DNA of 64,000 nt from Cellulosimicrobium terreum (GCA_014803435.1 JACYFD010000001.1:434001-498000); one strand, 5' to 3'. Positions 42,528 to 51,596 are shown, counted from the stretch's first letter. Notes: a model not told the origin generated them from the sequence alone. A program made the numbers and translations.

Positions 42528-44288
42528 GTGAGACCTGAGTGGTTCGCCCGTGCGACGGCGACGACGAGCACCGGCGAGCTCGCCGCACGGGTCGACTGGT
42601 CACGGACGCCGCTCGGCCCGCCGTCGACCTGGTCGAACGCGTTGCGCACCGCCGTCGAGCTGTGCTTCAGCACCCGTTTCCCCGTGATGATCGCGTGGGG
42701 CCCCGAGCTCACCATGATCTACAACGACGGCTACCGCGCGATGCTCGGCACCGAGAAGCACCCCCTCGCCATGGGTTGTGCCGCGCGCACGCTCTGGGCG
42801 GAGATCTGGGACGACATCGGCCCGCTGTTCGCCTCCGTCCAGGAATCGGGCGTGGCGACGTGGACCGTCGACCACCCGCTGTACATGGAGCGGTCCGGGT
42901 TCGTCGAGGAGACCCACTTCACCTTCTCCTACAGCCCGCTGCGCGACGACGACGGCGTGGTCCGTGGCGTGCTCGACATCGCGACCGAGACCACCGACCA
43001 GGTCGTCGGCCGGCGCCGCCTCGCCCTGCTCAGCGCGCTGTCGCGCGGGCTGCCGCGCCACACGGACGACGCCGAGGACGTCGCGTGCAGCGCGGTCGAC
43101 GCGCTGCGCGGCGGCGTCGACATCGTGCGGGCCGAGGTCTGGCTCCTGCACGACGACGTCCCTGCCCTCACGGCCACCACCCGGTCTCCCCGGGGGACCG
43201 TCCCGCTCCCGCCCGCGACGCGGCCGTCGGACGGCACGTCCCCGGGCGGCGGGACCTCCGTCGACGACGCGGTCCGCGAGGTCCTCGGCGACGGCGGGCA
43301 CCGCGTCCTCGGGCCGGTCATGGTCGCCGCGCTGCCCGGCCCGGACGCCCGGCCCGTCGGCGCGATCGTCCTCGAGGGCGGTCCCTACCGCCCCGTCGAC
43401 GCCGCCCTCCTCGCCTTCCTGCACCTCGTGGCCGCCACCGTAGGGGCTGCCGTCTCCGACGCCGTCGGTCGCGAGCGCGCCGTGGCCGACCTGCGGGCGG
43501 CGAGCGACGCCCTCCAGCGGGCGATGCTGCCGTCGGAGACGACCTCGCACCGGTGGACGACGCGCTACCGTCCCGCCGACGACCGGTTCACCGTCGGTGG
43601 GGACTGGTACGACGTCGTGCCGCTGGGCGACGAGAGGTGGGGTCTGCTGGTGGGCGACTGCGTGGGCCACGGGCTGTCGTCCGCGGCGCTCATGGGTCAG
43701 CTCCGCAGCGCGGGGCGGGTGATGCTCCTGGACCGCAACGGCCCGGCGGCGGTGCTCACCGGCCTCGACCGGTTCGCCTCCGAGGTGCCCGGGGCGGAGT
43801 ACGCCACGGTGTTCTGCGCGATCGTCGACGAGGCCGCGGGCACGCTGACCTACTCGTCCGCGGGGCACCCGCCCGGGCTGGTCCTGCGCGACGGCGCGGC
43901 GTCCTGGCTCGACGGCGCGCGCGGCACCCCGCTGACCCTGGGGTCGGCCGGGGGGCGCACCGAGTCCACGGTCGGGCTCGACGCGTCGGACGTCGTCGTG
44001 CTGTACACCGACGGTCTCGTCGAGCGCCGGGAGGAGTCGCTGCGCGTCGGTCTGGGCAGGCTCGCGGCCACGGCCGCCGAGCTGGTCGCCACCCGCGCGC
44101 TGCCTGACCTCGCGGACGCGCTCGTCGCTCGGCTCGTGGGACGTCGGGCGCGCGACGACGTCGCCGTCGTCGTCTACGGGGCGCCGTCGGCCGCTGCCCC
44201 CGACGTCACGGATGACCTGGCCGAGGCCGACGACGGCCGGGTGGCCGAGGCCGACGACGGCCGGGCCGACGTGGGTGGCCACTGGTAG
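42528..44288 (+). CDS. PAS/GAF-SpoIIE (PP2C-type) serine phosphatase (586 aa)
   Basis: The N-terminal PAS-like part (FPVMIAWGPELTMIYNDGYR, HFTFSYSPLRDDDGVVRGVL) is followed by a GAF-like region (about 160-320) and a SpoIIE/RsbU phosphatase domain (about 345-555) with RYRPADDRFTVGGDWYDVVP, VGDCVGHGLSSAALMGQLRS, YSSAGHPPGLVL, VVLYTDGLVER and ARDDVAVVVY, retaining the metal-binding Asp residues. It dephosphorylates an anti-sigma antagonist such as a STAS protein. The GTG is exactly 6 bases after TACGCT. The C-terminus carries a duplicated AEADDGR from a 24-bp repeat. Confidence 0.9.
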   Translation: MRPEWFARATATTSTGELAARVDWSRTPLGPPSTWSNALRTAVELCFSTRFPVMIAWGPELTMIYNDGYRAMLGTEKHPLAMGCAARTLWAEIWDDIGPLFASVQESGVATWTVDHPLYMERSGFVEETHFTFSYSPLRDDDGVVRGVLDIATETTDQVVGRRRLALLSALSRGLPRHTDDAEDVACSAVDALRGGVDIVRAEVWLLHDDVPALTATTRSPRGTVPLPPATRPSDGTSPGGGTSVDDAVREVLGDGGHRVLGPVMVAALPGPDARPVGAIVLEGGPYRPVDAALLAFLHLVAATVGAAVSDAVGRERAVADLRAASDALQRAMLPSETTSHRWTTRYRPADDRFTVGGDWYDVVPLGDERWGLLVGDCVGHGLSSAALMGQLRSAGRVMLLDRNGPAAVLTGLDRFASEVPGAEYATVFCAIVDEAAGTLTYSSAGHPPGLVLRDGAASWLDGARGTPLTLGSAGGRTESTVGLDASDVVVLYTDGLVERREESLRVGLGRLAATAAELVATRALPDLADALVARLVGRRARDDVAVVVYGAPSAAAPDVTDDLAEADDGRVAEADDGRADVGGHW

Positions 44289-44298
44289 AACGGCAGGC

Positions 44299-47200
44299 AT
44301 GTTCCTCCTCGACGAGCCGGCGGCCGCGTCCCGGACGACCCCGCCCTCGCCCGCCGTGGTCGTGCACTCCGCGAGCGACCTCGTCGTGGCCGCGGGGTGC
44401 GAGTACCGCCTCCTGGTCGGGCTGGACGAGCTGCTCGGCCGCAGACCGCGCCGCGCGGCGGACGACGACCCGGTGCTCGACCGCGCCGCGATGCTCGGCG
44501 ACCGCCACGAGCAGGACGTGCTCGCGCAGTTCGAGGCCGAGCACGGTCCGTACGACGCGACGACCGGCCGCGGCGTGGTGCGGATCGACCCGCCCCGCAG
44601 CGTCGGACGGGACGACCTCCTCGCCGCCCACGCGCAGACGCTCGCGGCGCTCGAGGCGGGCGCCGACGTCGTCCACCAGGGCGTGCTCTTCGACGGGCAG
44701 CTCTACGGGCGGGCCGACTTCCTCGTGCGCGCCGACCTCCTGCCCGACGGCGGTCCGGCCCGCCCCGCGGCAGACCGCGGTGAGGCCACCGGGGTGCCGT
44801 CGTACGCGGTTGTCGAGGCGAAGCTCGCGCGGCGGGCGAAGGTGACCGCCCTGCTCCAGCTCGCCGCGTACGCCGACCAGCTCGTCGGGGCCGGCGTGCC
44901 CGTCGCGCCCGACGCCCGCCTCGTGCTCGGCACGCGCGCGAGCACCACGCACCGGGTCGTCGACCTCCTGCCGGTGTTCCGCGACCGGCGCGCCCGCCTG
45001 CGCCACCTCGTCGACGAGCACGTCGCACGTGCTGCGCCGGCACCCTGGGACGACCCGGACGTGCGGTCGTGCGGTCGCTGCGACGCGTGCCTCGAGCAGG
45101 TCGCGGCACGTCGCGACGTGCTGCTCGTCGGCGGCGTCTACGAGACGCAGCGCGCGCGCCTGCGCGCCGCCGGGATCACGACGATCGACGAGCTCGCCGT
45201 CGCGACCACCGCCCCGCCGGACCTGTCTGCGTCCACCTTCCGGCGTGTGCAGGACCAGGCGGCGTTGCAGCTCGGTACCGGGCCGGTCGACGGGACCGTG
45301 CGGTGGGCCGACGCGGACGGTCCGCACGAGCTGTCGTGGCGCATCGACGACGCCACCCCCGTGCACGGACTGCCCGCACCCAGCCCGGGCGACCTCTTCT
45401 TCGACTTCGAGGGCGACCCGCTGTGGAACGACGGCGACGGCACCGCCTGGGGGATCGACTACCTGTTCGGGTGGGTCGACCGTCCCGGCGCCGACGGTGC
45501 CGAGCCACCGTTCCACGCGCTCTGGGCGCACGACCTCGCCGCCGAGCGGGACGCTCTCGTCGCGTTCGTCGACCACGTGAACGCCCGGCGTCGGACGTAC
45601 CCCGGCCTGCACGTCTACCACTACGCGCCCTACGAGAAGACGCACCTGCTGTCCATCGCCGCACGGCACGGCGTCTACGAGGACGAGGTCGACGACCTCC
45701 TGCGCGACGGCGTGCTCGTCGACCTGTACGCCGTCGTGCGACAGGCGCTGCACGTCTCCGACCGGTCCCGGTCCATCAAGAAGCTCGAACCGCTGTACAT
45801 GGGCGACGAGCTGCGCACCAGCGACGTCAAGGACGGCGCCGCGTCCATCGTCGCGTACGCCGAGTACACCGGGCTGCGGGACGCCGGCCGCGACGCGGAG
45901 GCGGACGAGCTGCTGCGGGGGATCGGGGACTACAACCGGTACGACTGCGTGTCGACCCTGCGGCTGCTCGAGTGGTTGCGGTGGGCGGTCTCCGGTGCTG
46001 GTGCGGGGGACGACGCGCGGGCCGCCGTCCGCCCGCCAGACCCGATCACGACGACGCCCGCGTCCTCCCCCGACCCCTCGGCCGGCCCGACGGAGCGGGA
46101 GGCCGCGGCGCAGCTCGCTGCCGAGATCCGCGAGGTGGTGGGGGAGGACCGGGCAGGACGCGACGCGGCGATGCAGACGCTCGCGATGTACGGAGGCGCG
46201 GTCGGGTATCACCAGCGGGAGGCCAAGCCGTTCTGGCACGAGCACTACTCGCGGCTCAGCGCCCCGGTGGACGAGTGGCTGGGACGGCGCAACGCGTTCG
46301 TCGTCGAGGACGTCTCGGAACGGAGCGGGTGGGAGGTCGAGGCCGGCAGGCAGACGCTCTCCCGCCGTCTGGAGCTCGTCGGGCGCCTGCCGGAGGGGAG
46401 CGACCTCCGCGTCGGCGTCACGCCCTACGTCCTGTACGACCCGCCGTTGCCGCCGAGCGCCAAGACCTCCGCCGACGGCACGCGCGGATGGTCGACGGGC
46501 GGGTCGATCGTCGAGGCGCACCGTCGGGCGACACCGCGAGGTGAGCGTGACGTCCTCGTCGTGCGCGAGCAGCTTCCCCGCGGCGTGCAGGGGCACACGG
46601 CGCTGCCGATGGCGCTCGCCCCCGCACCCGGTCCCGGCACCAAGCCGCTCGAGAACGCGATCGCGACGGCCGCCGGTCGTGCGCTCGCGTCCTGGCGGGC
46701 GACCGGCGAGCTCCCGCGCGACGCCGCGACCGACCTCCTCCAGCGCACCCCGCCGCGACTCGGCGTGGCGGGCTGCCTCCCGGCGGTCGTCGACGGGGAC
46801 CACGTCGACGCGATCACCCGCGCCGTCGAGGCTCTCGACCACTCGTACGTCGCGGTACAGGGGCCGCCGGGAACGGGCAAGACCTATGTCGGCTCGCACG
46901 TCGTCGCACGGCTCGTCGCGCAGGGCTGGCGCGTGGGCGTCGTCGCGCAGTCCCACGCCGCGGTCGAGAACATGCTGCGGGCGATCGTCCAAGGGGCAGG
47001 GGTACCCGCCGGGCTGGTCGCCAAGAAGCGGGCAGGCGACGGACCGTCGCCGACCGCGGTGTGCGACGAGCTCGACAGCACCCGGCTGGCAGAGCTCGCG
47101 CTCGAGCCCGGGCCGCGCGTCGTCGGCGGCACGGCGTGGGACTTCGCGTCGGAACGGATACCCGACGGGACGCTCGACCTGCTCGTCGTCGACGAGGCCG

Positions 47201-48027
47201 GCCAGTTCTCGCTCGCGAGCACCATCGCGGTGGCGCGGTCCGCGCAGCGGCTCCTCCTGCTCGGCGACCCCCGACAGCTTCCGCAGGTCAGCCAGGGACT
47301 GCACCCGGAGCCCGTCGACAGGTCCGCTCTCGACTGGCTGACCGACGGTCACGGCGTCCTGCCCGCCGGGCTCGGCTACTTCCTGCCGCGCACCTGGCGC
47401 ATGCACCCGCGGCTCGCGGCCGCGGTCTCCACCCTCAGCTACGAGGACCGGCTCGACGCGCACCCGGTCGCCGCCGAGCGCGCGCTGGACGGGGTGCGGC
47501 CCGGCGTCGAGCAGGTGCTGGTCGAGCACTCGGGCAACGCCGTGCGCTCACCCCAGGAGGCGGACGAGGTCGTGCGGCAGGTGGAGCGCCTCCTCGGCCG
47601 GGCGTGGACGTCGACCGTGGGCGGCGTGCCCACGACGCGCCCCCTCGACGAGGGCGACGTGCTCGTCGTCGCCGCCTACAACGCGCAGGTCTGGGCGGTC
47701 CGCGCCGCGCTCGCCGCAGCCGGGCACCCGAGGGTCCAGGTCGGCACGGTCGACCGGTTCCAGGGCAAGGAGGCGCCGGTCGTCGTGCTCACGCTCGCCG
47801 CGTCCTCCGGACGGGAGTCGTCCCGAGGGCTCGGGTTCCTGCTGTCGCGCAACCGGATCAACGTGGCGATCTCGCGCGCGCAGTGGTGCGCCGTGGTCGT
47901 GCGGTCGCCGCACCTCACCGATCTCCTGCCCGGGACGCCGCAGGCGCTCGAGGACCTCGGAGCATTCCTCGGGCTCGGGGATCGCGCGCTGCGGATCGAG
48001 CAGGTGTCGGTGACGCCCGGCGCCTGA
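44299..48027 (+). CDS. TM0106-type RecB-like nuclease / RNase H-like / SF1 helicase protein (1242 aa)
   Basis: Three modules form one chain. (1) A RecB/Cas4-like nuclease (about 1-280) has an Fe-S Cys set, C34 then C258-x2-C261-x2-C264, and YAVVEAKLARRAKVTALLQL as the nuclease core. (2) An RNase H-like exonuclease (about 360-570) has D369-F-E371 in FDFEGDP, YAPYEKTHLL and DYNRYDCVSTLRLLEWL. (3) A SF1B helicase (about 840-1235) has Walker A GPPGTGKT at 855-862, LLVVDEAGQFS, LLGDPRQLPQVSQG and VGTVDRFQGKEAPVVVLTL with SRNRINVAISRA. The TM0106-type family likely acts in DNA repair or end processing. Start ATG at 44299, 11 bases after the phosphatase stop. Confidence 0.9.
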   Translation: MFLLDEPAAASRTTPPSPAVVVHSASDLVVAAGCEYRLLVGLDELLGRRPRRAADDDPVLDRAAMLGDRHEQDVLAQFEAEHGPYDATTGRGVVRIDPPRSVGRDDLLAAHAQTLAALEAGADVVHQGVLFDGQLYGRADFLVRADLLPDGGPARPAADRGEATGVPSYAVVEAKLARRAKVTALLQLAAYADQLVGAGVPVAPDARLVLGTRASTTHRVVDLLPVFRDRRARLRHLVDEHVARAAPAPWDDPDVRSCGRCDACLEQVAARRDVLLVGGVYETQRARLRAAGITTIDELAVATTAPPDLSASTFRRVQDQAALQLGTGPVDGTVRWADADGPHELSWRIDDATPVHGLPAPSPGDLFFDFEGDPLWNDGDGTAWGIDYLFGWVDRPGADGAEPPFHALWAHDLAAERDALVAFVDHVNARRRTYPGLHVYHYAPYEKTHLLSIAARHGVYEDEVDDLLRDGVLVDLYAVVRQALHVSDRSRSIKKLEPLYMGDELRTSDVKDGAASIVAYAEYTGLRDAGRDAEADELLRGIGDYNRYDCVSTLRLLEWLRWAVSGAGAGDDARAAVRPPDPITTTPASSPDPSAGPTEREAAAQLAAEIREVVGEDRAGRDAAMQTLAMYGGAVGYHQREAKPFWHEHYSRLSAPVDEWLGRRNAFVVEDVSERSGWEVEAGRQTLSRRLELVGRLPEGSDLRVGVTPYVLYDPPLPPSAKTSADGTRGWSTGGSIVEAHRRATPRGERDVLVVREQLPRGVQGHTALPMALAPAPGPGTKPLENAIATAAGRALASWRATGELPRDAATDLLQRTPPRLGVAGCLPAVVDGDHVDAITRAVEALDHSYVAVQGPPGTGKTYVGSHVVARLVAQGWRVGVVAQSHAAVENMLRAIVQGAGVPAGLVAKKRAGDGPSPTAVCDELDSTRLAELALEPGPRVVGGTAWDFASERIPDGTLDLLVVDEAGQFSLASTIAVARSAQRLLLLGDPRQLPQVSQGLHPEPVDRSALDWLTDGHGVLPAGLGYFLPRTWRMHPRLAAAVSTLSYEDRLDAHPVAAERALDGVRPGVEQVLVEHSGNAVRSPQEADEVVRQVERLLGRAWTSTVGGVPTTRPLDEGDVLVVAAYNAQVWAVRAALAAAGHPRVQVGTVDRFQGKEAPVVVLTLAASSGRESSRGLGFLLSRNRINVAISRAQWCAVVVRSPHLTDLLPGTPQALEDLGAFLGLGDRALRIEQVSVTPGA

Positions 48028-48050
48028 GGAGTGGCGGTACGTGTCGAGGC

Positions 48051-48770
48051 TCAGAACCCGTCGAACCCGCCGAACCCGCCGAGGTCGTCGCCGAACCCAC
48101 CGTCGAACCCTCCGCCGTCCGCACCCGTGTCGGACCCGCCGCCGTCGGCACTCGCCTCGGGCCCGCCGTTGTCGGAGGCCCCGCCGTCGGACCCGGAACC
48201 CGGGTCCCCCGCGAGCTGCTGGCTCGTGTCGCCGAACATGGGACCGAACAGCATCGACGCGACGGTGCTGCCGACCACGACGCCGGCCACGGTCCCGAGC
48301 ATGCTCGTCCCGAACATCGCGCCGAGTCCTGGTCCGCTGCCCGGGACTGCGCCGCCCGGGGCGCCGTCGAAGGTCCTCTCCAGCGTCCCGGGGCGTCGTA
48401 CCTCGGCGCGGGTCGCCATGCGCGCCAGATCCTGAGGCGCGTCGGTGAGGGCCCGCTCCTCCGCCGGGACGGCGTCCCCGAGCTCGGCCAGGACGCGCTG
48501 GCGCTGGGCCGGCGTGAGCTGCGCGAAGGCCTCGGCGTGCGCACGCTCGATCGCGTCCGGCGGCGCGGTGCGCAGCAGGTAGCGGTACCTCTCGACCGCG
48601 ACGTCGTCCGTCGAGCCGGTCGGGGCTGGAGCTGCGTAGCCGGGCCGGGTCGCCGAGGGCGGCGGTGTCCCGTACGCGGGAGCGTCGGTCCGGGCTGCGG
48701 CTCCGTGGTGCTGCTCGTGGGTGGGTCGGTCCTGCGGCTCGCGTCCGAGAAGCCTGTCGAGGAAGCCCAT
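48051..48770 (-). CDS. Protein with helical core and Gly-rich tail (239 aa)
   Basis: After a MGFLDRLLGREPQDRPTHEQ start and a Pro/Ala linker, a helical segment (VERYRYLLRTAPPDAIERAH, LTPAQRQRVLAELGDAVPAE) is followed by a hydrophobic glycine-zipper-like stretch (LGAMFGTSMLGTVAGVVVGS) and a long Gly/Asp/Ser-rich tail ending GGFGGFDGF. The first two parts resemble a cation-binding or DUF-type cytosolic protein seen in actinobacteria, with one membrane-associating stretch. GGAAGG precedes the ATG. The function is unknown. Confidence 0.7.
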   Translation of the reverse strand: MGFLDRLLGREPQDRPTHEQHHGAAARTDAPAYGTPPPSATRPGYAAPAPTGSTDDVAVERYRYLLRTAPPDAIERAHAEAFAQLTPAQRQRVLAELGDAVPAEERALTDAPQDLARMATRAEVRRPGTLERTFDGAPGGAVPGSGPGLGAMFGTSMLGTVAGVVVGSTVASMLFGPMFGDTSQQLAGDPGSGSDGGASDNGGPEASADGGGSDTGADGGGFDGGFGDDLGGFGGFDGF

Positions 48771-49110
48771 GGCTCGCCTTCCGGGTCGTCGTCGGTGGGC
48801 AGATGCCCACACCAGGGGAACGCGTTCGCCTCGCCCGCGGTTCCTCGTCGCCCGCGGTCCCTCGTCGCCCGCGGTCCCTCGTCGCCCGCGGCCCCTCCCG
48901 GGCGTCGTCCTCCCGCCGAACCCCGGGTTACGCGCTGTTCAGGGCGCTGAACGGGGTGGAACCCGGGGTTCGGCAGGGGAAGTGCGCGGAACCCGGGGTT
49001 CGGCAGGTGATGGACGTGAGACCCGGGCCCGGACGCACGAGTGCCCCCCGACCCGGAGGTCGGGGGGCACTCGTCAGATCAGGTGACGCGACCCGGAGGT
49101 CACGACGAGA
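48771..49110. repeat. 340-base gap of tandem and inverted repeats
   Basis: Three structures fill it. First, four 17-bp tandem units (48831-48898, TCGCCCGCGGTCCCTCG). Second, GCCGAACCCCGGGTT (48915-48929) with inverted copies AACCCGGGGTTCGGC at 48960-48974 and 48990-49004, and an inner GTTCAG/CTGAAC (48937-48942, 48947-48952) hairpin. Third, the cold-shock terminator at 49037-49074. No coding sequence is supported: the tandem period of 17 breaks any frame. Confidence 0.65.
49037..49074 (-). terminator. Terminator of the cold-shock gene
   Basis: ACGAGTGCCCCCCGACC and GGTCGGGGGGCACTCGT are exact 17-bp arms around the tetraloop CGGA, 37 bases after the cold-shock stop. It is the strongest hairpin seen in the window. 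Confidence 0.75.
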
Positions 49111-49314
49111 TCAGACCGCGCGGATGTTCTCCGCCTGCGGGCCCTTGGGGCCCTGCGTGACGTCGAACTCGACGCGCTGGTTCTCCTCGAGGGTGCGGAA
49201 ACCCTGCGACTGGATCGCGCTGTAGTGCGCGAACACGTCGGCCGAGCCGTCCTCGGGGGCGATGAAGCCGTAGCCCTTCTCGCTGTTGAACCACTTCACG
49301 GTTCCGAGAGCCAT
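49111..49314 (-). CDS. Cold-shock protein (CspA family, 67 aa)
   Basis: A complete single cold-shock domain with RNP motif KGYGFI and DVFAHYSAI, plus the usual VKWFNSEKG start and GPQAENI ending. It binds single-stranded RNA and DNA as a chaperone, often constitutively in actinobacteria. AAGGAGT precedes the ATG at 49314. A TTGACG box near 49379-49384 (minus) and a TACGCT box 15 bases downstream of it may form the promoter; the spacing is short. Confidence 0.9.
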   Translation of the reverse strand: MALGTVKWFNSEKGYGFIAPEDGSADVFAHYSAIQSQGFRTLEENQRVEFDVTQGPKGPQAENIRAV

Positions 49315-49454
49315 TGTTACTCCTTGAGTGTCAACCTTCACCCCCCACGGTCGCGGGAGCGTACATCACGGTGTTCGTCGTCAACTCTTGGGTAACAAGG
49401 TCCGCCGGGTTCCACCCGAGGGTGTCACCTCAGCGCGAGGACAAGCGAGGCACT

Positions 49455-49520
49455 GCAATCTCGCGCACAACCGTACATGGTCGACGCCCTGTTGGCCACG
49501 GTTGTGACACCTCGGATTGC
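49455..49520. repeat. Nested inverted repeat upstream of the cold-shock gene
   Basis: Outer arms GCAATC (49455-49460) and GATTGC (49515-49520) enclose inner arms CACAACCGT (49466-49474) and ACGGTTGTG (49498-49506). The 66-base unit lies between the cold-shock and nitroreductase genes. Function is unknown; it may act as an operator or RNA structure. Confidence 0.5.
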
Positions 49521-49600
49521 GAGGGCGTTTCCGCCCGTTCCCGCACGGTGGTGCGGGTCGGTACCGACAGTCCAGCAGGGCACCGGTCCGGCGACGGCGG

Positions 49601-50092
49601 TCAGCCGTCGGTCCCGACGAGCGACAGCTCGACCACCGGGACCACGCGCCGCCAGTCGGCCTCCCCGCGCGCGGCCGCGAGCGGCTCGGCCCACTCGAGC
49701 AGCACCGGCTCGAGCGCGGACCAGGCCCGGGGGGAGTCGTCCGCGTAGGCCCGCAGGAGGTGCACGGCGTCGTCGACCTCGAGCGTACGGGCGAGCGCCC
49801 GCTCATGGCGGCGCGTGCTGACGGACACCAGCACGCGGGGCTCCGCGAGGACGTTGCGGTACCACTGGGAGCGCGGCCCGAGGCCCGCGACGACGACGAT
49901 GCGGTCCGGAGCGGGGCGGCCCGACACCTCGAGCACGACGGAGCGCAGCTCGCCGCTGACCCGGCCGCGGTGCTCGAGGAGCAGGAACCGGCTACCCAGA
50001 AGGAAGCCGAGCCCTGCGCGGAACAGCCCGACGGGAGCCCGGACGAACCAACGGGTGTGCAGGAGTCTCGAGGCGAGCGAGCTCTGGCTCAT
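49601..50092 (-). CDS. Deazaflavin (F420)-dependent nitroreductase-family protein (163 aa)
   Basis: This is a DDN-type split-barrel protein. RLLHTRWFVRAPVGLFRAGLGF leads to FLLLEHRGRVSGELRSVVLE, the conserved TTTGRKSG-like loop (HRGRVSGE), then VVVAGLGPRSQWYRNVLAEP and VELSLVG. Such F420H2-dependent reductases reduce quinones or nitro compounds. The ATG lies exactly 6 bases after TAGTGT on the minus strand. The gene points away from the branched-chain amino acid operon and toward the cold-shock gene. Confidence 0.8.
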   Translation of the reverse strand: MSQSSLASRLLHTRWFVRAPVGLFRAGLGFLLGSRFLLLEHRGRVSGELRSVVLEVSGRPAPDRIVVVAGLGPRSQWYRNVLAEPRVLVSVSTRRHERALARTLEVDDAVHLLRAYADDSPRAWSALEPVLLEWAEPLAAARGEADWRRVVPVVELSLVGTDG

Positions 50093-50239
50093 CCGGTAAC
50101 ACTAGGCCGGTCCACGTTACGAGTCGGTAACAACTCGTGGCGGTCCGTGAAACCACATTCGCCTACGTTCACCTCAGCGAGGATCACGGAAGGGCCGCCA
50201 CGGCCCGGTGCAGGCGGCCCTGTGGCGGTTTCCACCATC

Positions 50240-50255
50240 CGTGACCTGTGTCACT
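50240..50255 (+). promoter_or_regulatory. Candidate Crp/GlxR site upstream of the Liv operon
   Basis: CGTGA-N6-TCACT (GTGACCTGTGTCAC) matches the TGTGA-N6-TCACA half-site pattern of cAMP receptor/GlxR-type regulators. It lies about 87 bases before the operon start and just before a TATTCA stretch that could be a -10. Regulator identity is inferred. Confidence 0.4.
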
Positions 50256-50341
50256 ATTCAGCACGCCATCAGTGTTGAGATCGGCGATCGTCCGCAGGGC
50301 GCGGCAAACCCCGGCGACGATCCGGACCACGGAGGTTGGGC

Positions 50342-51589
50342 ATGCATCGCACAGCACGTCGGGCGAGCGGGGGTGCGGCGCTGTTGCTCGCGGCGACGCT
50401 CGTCCTCAGCGCCTGCGGACCGCAGGACCAGGGCGGGGACGACGAGACGGGAGGCACGTCGACCGAGACGGACTCGGCGTCGGCGGAGCCCGCGATCGTC
50501 CCGTCCGTCCAGATCGACAGCGAGGGCGCCGAGGTGCCCGCAGCCGAGGCGGGCGACCCCGCCGACCCGGCGGGCGACGGGAGCGCCGAGTGCGCCGAGG
50601 GGACCTCGATCGCGGTCGCCGGTGCCTTCACAGGCCCCAACGCTGCTCTCGGCCTGAACATCCAGTACGGCGCCAAGGTCGCCGTCGACGCCTTCAACGC
50701 GGCGAACGAGAACTGCCAGGTCGAGCTCAAGCCGTTCGACACCGAGGGCGACCCGCAGAAGGCGACCCAGGTCGCGCCGCAGATCGTCGGCGACGACAAC
50801 GTCATCGGCCTGCTCGGCCCGGCGTTCTCCGGTGAGACGGCCGCGACCGGCGACGTCTTCAACCAGGCCGGTCTGCTGTCGCTCACGGCGTCGGCGACCA
50901 ACCCGGACCTGACGGCCAACGGCTGGACCAACTTCTATCGCGGCCTCGCCAACGACGCCGTGCAGGGGCCGGCCGTCGCGAAGTACATGACCGACACCCT
51001 CGGCTTCGCCAGCGTCTGCGTCGTCGCCGACAACTCGGACTACGGCATCGGCCTCGCCGAGCAGATCAACACCGGTCTCGGCGACGCGGCGAACGCCGAC
51101 TGCGCGGCCGAGGTCAAGACGGGCGACAAGGACTTCTCCGCCACCGTCCAGATCATCAGCGGCGCCGAGGCGGACGCCGTCTTCTACGCCGGCTACTACG
51201 CGGAGGCCGCTCCGTTCGTGCAGGGTCTGCGCGACGGCGGCGTCGACCTGCCGTTCGTCTCCGCGGACGGCACCAACGACCCGCAGTTCGTCTCCCAGGC
51301 GGGTCCGGCGGCCGACGGCGCGATTCTCTCGTGCCCCTGCGGTCCTGCACCCGACGAGTTCGCTGCGTCGTACGAGGAGACCAACGGTCAGGCACCGGGC
51401 GTGTACTCGGTCGAGGGCTACGACCTCGCGACGATCATGCTCACGGGCATCGCGTCCGGCGTGACCGACCGTGCCGGGATGATCGACTACGTGAAGAACT
51501 ACTCCGGTGAGGGTCTCGCCCGCACCTACGAGTGGGACGACACGGGCGAGCTGGCGTCCGCGCTCATCTGGATCTACGAGGTCGAGTAG
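50342..51589 (+). CDS. livJ: Branched-chain amino acid ABC transporter substrate-binding lipoprotein (LivJ-like, 415 aa)
   Basis: A lipobox (LVLSACG) anchors the protein. An acidic Ser/Thr/Asp linker of about 60 residues precedes the type-1 periplasmic fold with VAGAFTGPNAALGLNIQYGA, VIGLLGPAFSGETAATGDVF, NPDLTANGWTNFYRG and ADAVFYAGYYAEAAPFVQGL. This is the Leu/Ile/Val-binding (LIVBP) family. The ATG at 50342 was chosen over a TTG six bases upstream because GGAGG is better spaced. It opens a five-gene operon with livH, livM, livG and livF. Confidence 0.9.
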   Translation: MHRTARRASGGAALLLAATLVLSACGPQDQGGDDETGGTSTETDSASAEPAIVPSVQIDSEGAEVPAAEAGDPADPAGDGSAECAEGTSIAVAGAFTGPNAALGLNIQYGAKVAVDAFNAANENCQVELKPFDTEGDPQKATQVAPQIVGDDNVIGLLGPAFSGETAATGDVFNQAGLLSLTASATNPDLTANGWTNFYRGLANDAVQGPAVAKYMTDTLGFASVCVVADNSDYGIGLAEQINTGLGDAANADCAAEVKTGDKDFSATVQIISGAEADAVFYAGYYAEAAPFVQGLRDGGVDLPFVSADGTNDPQFVSQAGPAADGAILSCPCGPAPDEFAASYEETNGQAPGVYSVEGYDLATIMLTGIASGVTDRAGMIDYVKNYSGEGLARTYEWDDTGELASALIWIYEVE

Positions 51590-51596
51590 CACCTCG

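Noticed and set aside
44288-44299. Leaderless -10 box (TAGAAC) before the nuclease/helicase gene
   Set aside because: It lacks the final T of TANNNT and the gene is likely co-transcribed with the phosphatase gene.
48831-48898. CRISPR-like array
   Set aside because: The four 17-bp units are contiguous, with no unique spacers between them.
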